Origin: CAIJMI01 sp964448085
GTDB taxonomy: Bacteria; Patescibacteriota; Microgenomatia; UBA10105; UBA927
DNA length: 20,602 bases
Assembly (NCBI GenBank): GCA_964448085.1
Contig: CAYUUX010000017.1
Span: 1-20,602 of the forward strand
Direction of reading: 5' to 3'
Position numbers and translations under genes: made by a program. Numbering within the stretch: the stretch's first letter is position 1; every line of letters starts with the position of its first letter. The notes beneath the pieces were generated by a model, which worked only from the letters and a program-made list of their open reading frames with translations, did no database searches and was not told where the DNA came from. This document shows positions 14,744-20,602 of this stretch, in pieces.

Positions 14744-16066
14744 ATGAAACAAGAAGTGACAGTTGTACTTTTAGCAGGTGGCGAATCGACACGATTTTGG
14801 CCATTGAAAGAAAAAACCCTCGTTCGTTTTCTTGGAGAGTCGCTCATTGCGAGGCATTTACAACAACTTGCTGCACTCAACTTTACTCACGTTGTGATTG
14901 TTGCAAATAAAACAAATGAACCTCTTTTAAAGAAAACGTCTCTTCCCGGACAGCTTCATGTTTCCTTTGTCCAACAGGAAGGAATAGGACAGGGGCAAGC
15001 GGTTATGGCACTTGCCAAAGCCTCAATAAATGGACCAGTGTTTATCATGAATGCATCGGATTGGTATGCGGATGACTTTTTGCATTCGTATCAGGAGCAT
15101 ATGCGCATGCACGCAGAATACGGTTTATTGGGCGCGGTGCGGGTGACAACATATTTTCCCGGAGGGTATATAACGATGAGCCCCGAAGGAGATATCAAGG
15201 AAATAATTGAAAAACCCGCAAAAGGAGCGGAACCAAGTGATGTCGTACGCGTGGTTGCTGACTATTTTCCCGACGTAAAACAATTGCTTTCTCAGGTGTC
15301 TCATTTTGCCTCGGATGTTGCAAGCGGATATGAGCTGGGTATAAATGCGCTTATTCAACAAGGACTCCGTTGTCACGCAGAAATTACAAAAGAAGAAAAT
15401 TGGAACTATCTGAAATATCCATGGAACGTGCTTTCCATGAAAGACGCATTTTTGGGTGGCCTTACGGGTCAATCCATTGATGCAAGTGCAATAATAAAAG
15501 AAAACGTCAGTATAGAAGGACCGGTGATTATAGAAGCGGGAGTTAAGATTTTTGAAGGGACAAAAATTGTTGGTCCATGTTTTATTGGTCAGGATACGAT
15601 CATCGGAAATAACAATATCATTCGGGCATCCGTTATAGGGAAGCGGTGCGTGACCGGTTTTAACACAGATATTACACGAAGTTATATAGGAGAGAATTGT
15701 TGGTTTCATAGCAATTACATAGGGGATAGCGTACTTGACGACGATGTCAGCATGGGATCGGGAACTGTTGTTGCCAATCTTCGTCTTGACGAAAAGAATA
15801 TTGCTACAACTGTAAAAAAAGAACGTATTGATAGCAAAAGAAACAAGCTCGGCACCATGATCGGAAGTCACGTGCGGATCGGAGTGAACGTGAGTATCAT
15901 GCCGGGTATTAAGATTGGATCCAACACCTATATTGGTGCAGGAGTTGTCCTGGATCAGGATTTGGAAAATTCGAGTTTCTGTATGATGAAAAAAGGATCA
16001 TATAGCGTAGTCTCCAACCGAGAAACAATAGCCGGTTCGCGGGAGCAGTTTCGTAAAGCGATATGA
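14744..16066 (+). CDS. GlmU-like sugar-1-phosphate nucleotidyltransferase with left-handed beta-helix domain
   Basis: 440 residues. The N-terminal nucleotidyltransferase domain (about 1-225) starts with LAGGESTRFWPLK (10-22, NTP-binding loop plus Lys) and has NASDWYADDF as the probable metal-binding strand. The C-terminal half (about 240-415) is a hexapeptide left-handed beta-helix with many I-G-x-x-x-x-I repeats, including the run TVVANLRLDEKN and KLGTMIGSHVRIGVNVSIMPG, which is the archaeal bifunctional sugar-1-phosphate nucleotidyltransferase/acetyltransferase style (as in Sulfolobus ST0452) more than bacterial GlmU. In this operon the likely job is UDP-GlcNAc supply to MurA, but glucose-1-phosphate or other sugars are possible. 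Strong Shine-Dalgarno AAAGGAGG; the stop overlaps ddl as ATGA. Confidence 0.85.
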   Translation: MKQEVTVVLLAGGESTRFWPLKEKTLVRFLGESLIARHLQQLAALNFTHVVIVANKTNEPLLKKTSLPGQLHVSFVQQEGIGQGQAVMALAKASINGPVFIMNASDWYADDFLHSYQEHMRMHAEYGLLGAVRVTTYFPGGYITMSPEGDIKEIIEKPAKGAEPSDVVRVVADYFPDVKQLLSQVSHFASDVASGYELGINALIQQGLRCHAEITKEENWNYLKYPWNVLSMKDAFLGGLTGQSIDASAIIKENVSIEGPVIIEAGVKIFEGTKIVGPCFIGQDTIIGNNNIIRASVIGKRCVTGFNTDITRSYIGENCWFHSNYIGDSVLDDDVSMGSGTVVANLRLDEKNIATTVKKERIDSKRNKLGTMIGSHVRIGVNVSIMPGIKIGSNTYIGAGVVLDQDLENSSFCMMKKGSYSVVSNRETIAGSREQFRKAI

Positions 16067-17112
16067 GCCGTCCTTTTATTCTTATTCTCTACGGTGGCAG
16101 ATCGGTCGAACATGAGGTATCAGAGCGTTCAAAGGAAGGTATAAAAAACGCTCTTGATTCCGCTGGATTTTCCGTAGGGGCCATTCGCATAGGGAAAAAC
16201 GGCGCCTGGGGACCTGTCGAAGGTGAGTGGTTGACAACAAAGAGGGACTTTCATATTTGTCCAGATCCTACCAAACTTCCTTTTGCTCCCCAAGACATAG
16301 TCGTTTTTCCCGTGCTGCATGGGGCATATGGTGAAGATGGTTCCATCCAGGGGATTTGTGAATACGCAAACCTTCCCTATGTTGGTTGCGGGGTATCGGC
16401 ATCTGTCGTCGGACTGGATAAAGCGTTGCAGAAAGAAGTATTTCGGCTTCATGGAATACCCACGGTGCAGTGGACAGTCATTAAAAAAGCGCAATGGGAA
16501 CATCATCCTGATGAAACGGTTGAGAGCATTCTTTTATCACTTCGTGGACAGTACCCATTATTCATTAAACCCGCACATACCGGTTCGAGCGTTGGTATCT
16601 CGAAGGTTTTAAAGAAACACGCGCTTATGGAAGCATTACGAAATGCTTTCTTGTATGATGCTGCCGTAATTGCAGAAAAAGCAGTATTTCCCTTACGGGA
16701 AATAGAAGTCGGCGTTTTGGGAAATGATGATCCGGAGGTTTCCCCTGTCGGTGAAATCATTCCTGATAGGGAATTTTATGACTATGCATCAAAATATAGC
16801 AAAGAGAGCAAAACAAAACTTCGAATAGATCCGCAGGACATACGCCATTCGATAAAAGATCACATACGCTCCCTCGCGCTTCAGGCATTTCAATGTATCG
16901 TTGCTACCTGATTGTCTCGAGTTGACTTTTTCCTTTCAGGAGACACAGTATATCTAAACGAAATAAATACATTTCCAGGGTTTACGACAATAAGCATGTA
17001 TCCAAAACTGTTCGCATCACAAGGGATTTCGTTTGAGAATCTGTGTACAAAATTGATTGTATACGCACAAGAAACATGGAAGAAAAAACAAGCGATTCAA
17101 ACGATACTATGA
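16063..17112 (+). pseudogene. ddl: D-alanine--D-alanine ligase interrupted by an in-frame TGA
   Basis: Ddl joins two D-Ala with ATP for the end of the stem peptide. The frame 16063-17112 (349 sense positions) matches Ddl throughout: YGGRSVEHEVSERS at the N-terminus, PVLHGAYGEDGSIQG, the ATP-grasp loop FIKPAHTGSSVGISKV, and after the break RVDFF with D288 and NEINTFPGF with E300 and N302, the Mg-binding residues. Codon 283 is TGA (16909-16911), exactly where the family has the Gly of GLxRVDFF; GGA to TGA is one substitution. The first piece (16063-16911, 282 residues) would lack all Mg ligands; the second (TTG 16912-17112) has no Shine-Dalgarno site. Gene borders are intact: ATGA overlaps at both ends. 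It may be a sequencing error, a real nonsense mutation, or recoding. Confidence 0.93.
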
Positions 17113-18491
17113 AAGAACAATTTGCTTTATGGATACTCCGATGGGCTGCAAAACGCAAGCTTGCCAGACTCAAACCCACCACAGTTGCGGTAACTGGAAG
17201 TGTTGGCAAGTCGACCTTTATCGCGCTTCTGGACGGATTGTTGCATGATGAATACCGGGTGCGCACGACAACAAAAGGAAATAGCGAAACAGGATTACCG
17301 TTGGAGATATTAGGTATCCGGCATGAACTTACGAATTATCGGCTGGTAACGTGGCTGAAAGTGTTGCTCCACGCACTTTCCATTGGCTTATTTGGAGATA
17401 CAGATGTGTACAATTTGTTGATCGCAGAATTCGGGATCGATAGCCCCTTTCCCCCCAAAAACATGTCATATTTGTTAACAATCATTCCGCATCCAGATGT
17501 TGCAGTTGTGCTGTCGATAGCACCCGTGCATACGGAACAATTTAGCGCTCTTGTAGCGGACAAGAATGATGAAAAAGCGATATTGCGTCAAATTGCCAGG
17601 GAAAAAATGCTTCTGGCACAAGCGGTTCTTCCGGAAGGATTAGTTATTGTTTCCAGCGATTCGTCCTATATTCTCAAAGAGCTTGACTCCGTGCGAGCAT
17701 CTGTCCAAACTGTTGGAACAAAAACCGACGATACGTATCGAATGGAGACAGTTGAGACAGACCTGCAAACCGGTACGTCATTTGCTTTTAATTTCAAAGG
17801 ATCACACTACCAAACAGTGTGTAAAGAAATGGTGTTTGTGAAAGATACCGCACAAATTGCGCTCTGCGCAATTGCTGCAGCCCACGCATTGGGTAACGGA
17901 ATATTGCAGAGTATCCATGCGATAGAACAGGGAACACGATTTCCTCCGGGAAGATTTTCTAAATTATTGGGGAAAAACAATACGGTGCTTATTGACGGGA
18001 GCTATAATGCTTCCCCGTCTTCTCTGAAGGTGGCACTCGAGTTTCTTAAAACACTGAAAGGATCAAAGCGGCGCAGAATTGCAGTTTTGGGTGACATGCG
18101 CGAACTCGGGCCACTGGCCGAAACAAGTCACCGTACTATTGCAAAAATTGCTGCAGAATGCACAGATTATATCGTCTTGGTGGGTGATTTAATGTATCGA
18201 TATGCCTATCCAGAGTTGCGTCGTAGCGGATTTTCGGGTAATAGGCTGGCAGCCTTTACGACATCGGAAAGAGTGAGTGATTGGATAGCCTCCTTTATGC
18301 AACCGGGTGACATAATCCTCGTAAAAGGATCGCAAAATACAATATATTTAGAGACAGTCGTTAAGGAATTATTGAAAAGACCCGAAGATAGGAAGTTGCT
18401 GGCTCGACAATCGGAATATTGGGATCGTATTCGAAAACGTTTTTATGAAACGACACCATGGAGACGCTATGACTCAGAGAACGATTCATGA
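17109..18491 (+). CDS. murF: MurF-like UDP-MurNAc-tripeptide--D-alanyl-D-alanine ligase lacking the N-terminal domain
   Basis: Mur ligase that should attach D-Ala-D-Ala to the UDP-MurNAc-tripeptide. 460 residues. After about 25 residues the central domain begins with P-loop TGSVGKSTF (29-37; Ser replaces the usual first Thr), then GNSETGLPLEILG (the NxxNxxGxPL-type motif), EFGIDSPF and a VHTEQF segment. The C-terminal domain has the start IDGSYNASPSSL, VLGDMRELG and LVKGSQ. The usual first domain of MurF (about 80 residues, UDP-substrate binding) is absent, as in the murE-like gene. A C-terminal basic tail (about 430-455) is extra. The start is ATG 17109, forming ATGA with the ddl stop; ATG 17076 and GTG 17043 would reach back into ddl. 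Its position after ddl supports MurF. Confidence 0.88.
   Translation: MKEQFALWILRWAAKRKLARLKPTTVAVTGSVGKSTFIALLDGLLHDEYRVRTTTKGNSETGLPLEILGIRHELTNYRLVTWLKVLLHALSIGLFGDTDVYNLLIAEFGIDSPFPPKNMSYLLTIIPHPDVAVVLSIAPVHTEQFSALVADKNDEKAILRQIAREKMLLAQAVLPEGLVIVSSDSSYILKELDSVRASVQTVGTKTDDTYRMETVETDLQTGTSFAFNFKGSHYQTVCKEMVFVKDTAQIALCAIAAAHALGNGILQSIHAIEQGTRFPPGRFSKLLGKNNTVLIDGSYNASPSSLKVALEFLKTLKGSKRRRIAVLGDMRELGPLAETSHRTIAKIAAECTDYIVLVGDLMYRYAYPELRRSGFSGNRLAAFTTSERVSDWIASFMQPGDIILVKGSQNTIYLETVVKELLKRPEDRKLLARQSEYWDRIRKRFYETTPWRRYDSENDS
18460..18463 (+). promoter_or_regulatory. Shine-Dalgarno site selecting the MBL-fold gene start
   Basis: GGAG lies 5 nt before ATG 18469, inside the end of murF. The longer in-frame start ATG 18445 has no such site, so 18469 is preferred. 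Confidence 0.55.
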
Positions 18492-19155
18492 TCGGCAAGG
18501 GAAGACGATTGACATATACACGATTCCTGTCGGTCTTTTGCAAGCGAATTGTTATATTGTATGTTCATCCAATCAATATGCGGACATCATTGATCCGGGA
18601 GATGATGGTGAATATCTTTCCGATGTGGTGACTCGTTTGAAGCTCACTCCTCGAGCAATATTCTTAACACATGGACATTTTGACCATATGCTCGCAGCGT
18701 TCCAACTGCAGGAAACATATGATATTCCTGTTTACGTATCAAAAAAAGATATGGATATCGTAGGTCGTATGCAGACAACCGCAAAAAAATATTTGGGGTA
18801 TGCCGTTCCCGATCTTCCTCCAAGAAATATGAAATTCTATGAAGACCACAAGGAAGAAATAGAAAAATGTGGTGTATCTCTACGGTATCTTCCGGGGCAC
18901 ACCCCCGGGGGAGTCGGTATATCATTCGGCGAGTTCCCTTGTGTTTTTATTGGAGATGTTTTATTTGCTGATGGCTCCAGAGGTGCAACCAATCATGCCT
19001 ATAGCAATGCGCAAACGTTGCACCGATCTCTTCATAATCTTCTGGCCATGCCCCCAACGACAACGTTATTTCCTGGCCACGGATTAGCCATGACAGTTGG
19101 CGCCGTTTTGCCTCTCATTGATGCGCAGTCAGGGAATGTCGCCCTTGAAACATAG
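18469..19155 (+). CDS. MBL-fold metallohydrolase, glyoxalase II-like (YcbL type)
   Basis: 228-residue cytoplasmic metallo-beta-lactamase-fold hydrolase. Metal ligands are all visible: THGHFDH (H68, H70, D72, H73), then H in YLPGHTPGG, D in IGDVLF and H in FPGHG. The N-terminal PVGLLQANCYIV is typical of YcbL/glyoxalase II-like proteins. It lacks the C-terminal substrate domain of true glyoxalase II (about 250 residues or more), so the substrate is unknown; thioester or small ester hydrolysis is possible. It overlaps murF by 23 nt, so it is co-translated with cell wall genes, yet the family has no established wall role. The next gene, dgkA, has its own likely promoter starting in the last codons of this gene. 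Confidence 0.88.
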   Translation: MTQRTIHDRQGKTIDIYTIPVGLLQANCYIVCSSNQYADIIDPGDDGEYLSDVVTRLKLTPRAIFLTHGHFDHMLAAFQLQETYDIPVYVSKKDMDIVGRMQTTAKKYLGYAVPDLPPRNMKFYEDHKEEIEKCGVSLRYLPGHTPGGVGISFGEFPCVFIGDVLFADGSRGATNHAYSNAQTLHRSLHNLLAMPPTTTLFPGHGLAMTVGAVLPLIDAQSGNVALET

Positions 19156-19173
19156 CTGAAGCAAACGTATACT
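19145..19173 (+). promoter_or_regulatory. Sigma70-like promoter of dgkA-mraY
   Basis: TTGAAA (19145-19150), 17 nt, TATACT (19168-19173): each box matches the consensus in 5 of 6 positions with ideal spacing. The start would fall near 19180, giving a very short leader that contains GAAGAGG as the ribosome-binding site before ATG 19191. This is the best canonical promoter in the window and would drive dgkA, mraY and genes beyond. Confidence 0.65.
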
Positions 19174-19190
19174 TTATAGAAGAGGCCTTT

Positions 19191-19553
19191 ATGACAACTG
19201 AAAAGCGAACACATAAAGATTCGTTTCGAGATGCATTTGCCGGTTTGGGGTGGGCAATAAAAACACAACCAAATTTTCGTATTCACATTCTTTTGTCTGT
19301 ATGCGCGCTCCTTTTAGGAGCATATCTGCATATTTCAAATGGAGAGTTTTCTCTCATCGTCTTTACCATCCTTTTGGGATTGACAGCAGAAATGATCAAT
19401 ACGTCATTGGAATCGATGACGGATTTGATCACGACTGACTATAGACAGGAGGCAAAAATTGCCAAAGATGTTGCAGCTGGCATGATGCTTCTAACCGCGT
19501 TCGGCGCAATCGCGGTTGCGTGTTTCGTATTCTTGCCTTATCTATTGAGCTGA
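19191..19553 (+). CDS. dgkA: DgkA-type lipid kinase (undecaprenol or diacylglycerol kinase)
   Basis: 120-residue integral membrane kinase with three expected helices (about 31-47, 53-72, 97-118). Signature residues of the family are present: AEMINTSLESMTD (E67, N70, E74, matching the metal and catalytic region of E. coli DgkA) and AKIAKDVAAGMML (K92, D93). Gram-positive members of this family phosphorylate undecaprenol; the E. coli enzyme prefers diacylglycerol. Placement directly before mraY, which consumes undecaprenyl phosphate, favours undecaprenol kinase, an inference. Shine-Dalgarno AGAGG with 5-nt spacing; mraY begins 2 nt after its stop. Confidence 0.93.
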   Translation: MTTEKRTHKDSFRDAFAGLGWAIKTQPNFRIHILLSVCALLLGAYLHISNGEFSLIVFTILLGLTAEMINTSLESMTDLITTDYRQEAKIAKDVAAGMMLLTAFGAIAVACFVFLPYLLS

Positions 19554-19555
19554 TT

Positions 19556-20599
19556 ATGGTATTTCTATTAGGGACACTTCTTTTTTCTTGGCTACTTAGT
19601 AGCATACTCTACATTCCCTTTATCAGAATGTTGTATACGCTTCGTATGCGACGGATGAAACAAGTGACACGGGATGCTTTTAATAAAAGGACACCGATTT
19701 TTGACCGTTTTCATCAAGGAAAAGCAGGAACGCCGGTTGGAGGAGGAGCACTCATTATTCTGATAACCACCATTCTCTTCCCGATTACATTATTGCTCAT
19801 GAAATACTTCTGGATACCGGTGACAGCCGTATATCCAATAGCAGCGGAAATCAAGATTCTACTGTTTACATTTGTATCATTTGGACTCTTAGGATTTCTT
19901 GATGATCTGAAAAAAACGTTCGTGTGGAAATCAGATTTTTTCGGACTCCGGCTGAGACATAAATTGCTGTTTGAAATCGTGATTGCCGCAATCATCAGTT
20001 ATTGGTTAGCCGTCGATCTCAAAATCAATATTTTTTATATGCCGCTTATCGGTGTTATCCACTTGGGCTGGTGGTTTATTCCATTTGCAACGTTTGTCAT
20101 CATCGCATTTGCAAATGCGTTTAACATAACAGACGGATTGGACGGTATGGCATCGGGTGTCTTAGTTATAGCGTTAATTGCGTTTTGGATTATATCCTCT
20201 TCAATACTTGATACACCGCTATCGGTATTTCTCGTATTGTGGATAGGCAGTCTCTTAGCATTTTTGTATTTTAATATTTACCCAGCACGTATATTTTTAG
20301 GAGATGTCGGTGCGCTTTCTTTTGGTGCTACACTTGCTGTTGTTGGACTCATTTTAGGAAAGGCTCCGGCGCTTCTTATAATTGGATTGGTTTTTGTTAT
20401 AGAAGTGACATCGTCCTTGTTACAGTTATTGTCAAAACAATTCTTCCATAAAAAGTTATTTCCTGCAGCGCCATTTCATTTGCTTCTTCAATATATCGGA
20501 TGGGAGGAACCCAAAATCGTTATGCGTTTTTGGATTCTATCGATTGTATTTGCACTGTTCGGTTTATTTATTGCACTCCTTACAAAAAATCCTGTTTAA
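19556..20599 (+). CDS. mraY: Phospho-N-acetylmuramoyl-pentapeptide-transferase MraY
   Basis: Polytopic membrane enzyme moving phospho-MurNAc-pentapeptide from UDP to undecaprenyl phosphate, giving lipid I. 347 residues with about ten helices. Motifs in order: GKAGTPVGGG (55-64), LGFLDDLKK with D116-D117, NAFNITDGLDGMASG with D193 and D196, and PARIFLGDVGALSFG with D250. At the family HHH site it reads APFHLLLQ, so only the first His (H308) remains, followed by the usual GWEEPKIVMRFW. The start is ATG 19556, 2 nt after the dgkA stop; GTG 19520 would add 12 residues inside dgkA and is less likely. WecA/TagO-type transferases are the alternative, but GTP..GG, the GWxE context and the neighbours favour MraY. 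It ends 3 nt before the window edge. Confidence 0.92.
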   Translation: MVFLLGTLLFSWLLSSILYIPFIRMLYTLRMRRMKQVTRDAFNKRTPIFDRFHQGKAGTPVGGGALIILITTILFPITLLLMKYFWIPVTAVYPIAAEIKILLFTFVSFGLLGFLDDLKKTFVWKSDFFGLRLRHKLLFEIVIAAIISYWLAVDLKINIFYMPLIGVIHLGWWFIPFATFVIIAFANAFNITDGLDGMASGVLVIALIAFWIISSSILDTPLSVFLVLWIGSLLAFLYFNIYPARIFLGDVGALSFGATLAVVGLILGKAPALLIIGLVFVIEVTSSLLQLLSKQFFHKKLFPAAPFHLLLQYIGWEEPKIVMRFWILSIVFALFGLFIALLTKNPV

Positions 20600-20602
20600 C
20601 CA

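Noticed and set aside
15125..15871. Minus-strand open frame of 248 codons opposite the glmU-like gene
   Set aside because: Composition is shadow-like, there is no Shine-Dalgarno site or motif, and the + strand gene is well supported.
16909..16911. Genome-wide reassignment of UGA to glycine (code 25)
   Set aside because: TGA ends 9 of 21 genes here, several in functional ATGA/GTGA overlaps, and no other gene has an internal TGA. At most a single-site event remains possible.
16909..16911. Selenocysteine at the ddl TGA
   Set aside because: The family has Gly, not Cys, at this place, and I saw no obvious SECIS-like hairpin directly after it.
19520..19555. GTG 19520 as the mraY start
   Set aside because: It would overlap dgkA by 34 nt and add residues before the first membrane helix; ATG 19556 right after the dgkA stop is simpler.
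1..20602. tRNA genes, CRISPR arrays, insertion sequences, defence islands
   Set aside because: I saw no cloverleaf-like segments, spaced repeats, transposase motifs or terminal inverted repeats; the window is housekeeping and wall-synthesis DNA.

Overview
The window reads as chromosomal DNA of an uncultivated, genome-reduced bacterium, most likely of the Candidate Phyla Radiation (Patescibacteria), possibly a Parcubacteria-type lineage; the rank below CPR is a guess. Reasons: a DUF4012 membrane protein, a short RecO without zinc finger, MurE and MurF ligases without their usual N-terminal substrate domain, an archaeal-looking GlmU-type enzyme, an alpha2 glycyl-tRNA synthetase, and densely packed genes with ATGA/GTGA overlaps. 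All genes lie on the + strand. The genetic code looks standard: 9 of the 21 final stop codons are TGA, 10 are TAA and 2 are TAG. I saw no tRNA, rRNA, CRISPR array, insertion sequence or prophage gene, and no gene-free stretch longer than about 180 bases.

Layout. (1) 1-1200: the end of a polysaccharide locus, with the C-terminal part of a mannose-1-phosphate guanylyltransferase and a small PglC/WcaJ-type polyprenyl-phosphate sugar-1-phosphate transferase. (2) 1252-3798: a large DUF4012 single-pass membrane protein and recO. (3) 3831-5612: glycyl-tRNA synthetase and a small membrane-anchored protein, closed by a clear intrinsic terminator at 5628-5658. (4) 5727-20599: a division and cell wall (dcw) cluster in the order mraZ, rsmH, ftsL-like, ftsI, murE-like, pgeF, murC, murB, murA, glmU-like, ddl, murF, MBL-fold hydrolase, dgkA, mraY.

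The dcw genes form most of one pathway. The glmU-like enzyme could supply UDP-GlcNAc. MurA and MurB make UDP-MurNAc. MurC, MurE, Ddl and MurF build the stem peptide, with PgeF editing MurC errors. DgkA-type kinase supplies undecaprenyl phosphate, MraY makes lipid I, and FtsL/FtsI act at the septum. MurD, MurG and FtsW are not in the window and may lie past its right edge.

The most notable observations are four. First, ddl is interrupted by one in-frame TGA exactly where the family has a conserved glycine, although TGA is a working stop elsewhere in the window. Second, a repeated architecture puts an extended -10 box (TGn plus hexamer) 6-8 nt before the ATG of transcription-unit heads (DUF4012 gene, glyQS, mraZ, murE-like), which predicts leaderless mRNAs, while downstream genes use Shine-Dalgarno sites or stop/start overlaps. 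Third, four TGG repeats spaced exactly 10 bp lie over the mraZ promoter and match the known MraZ operator style. Fourth, several Mur enzymes show unusual domain loss or active-site changes.
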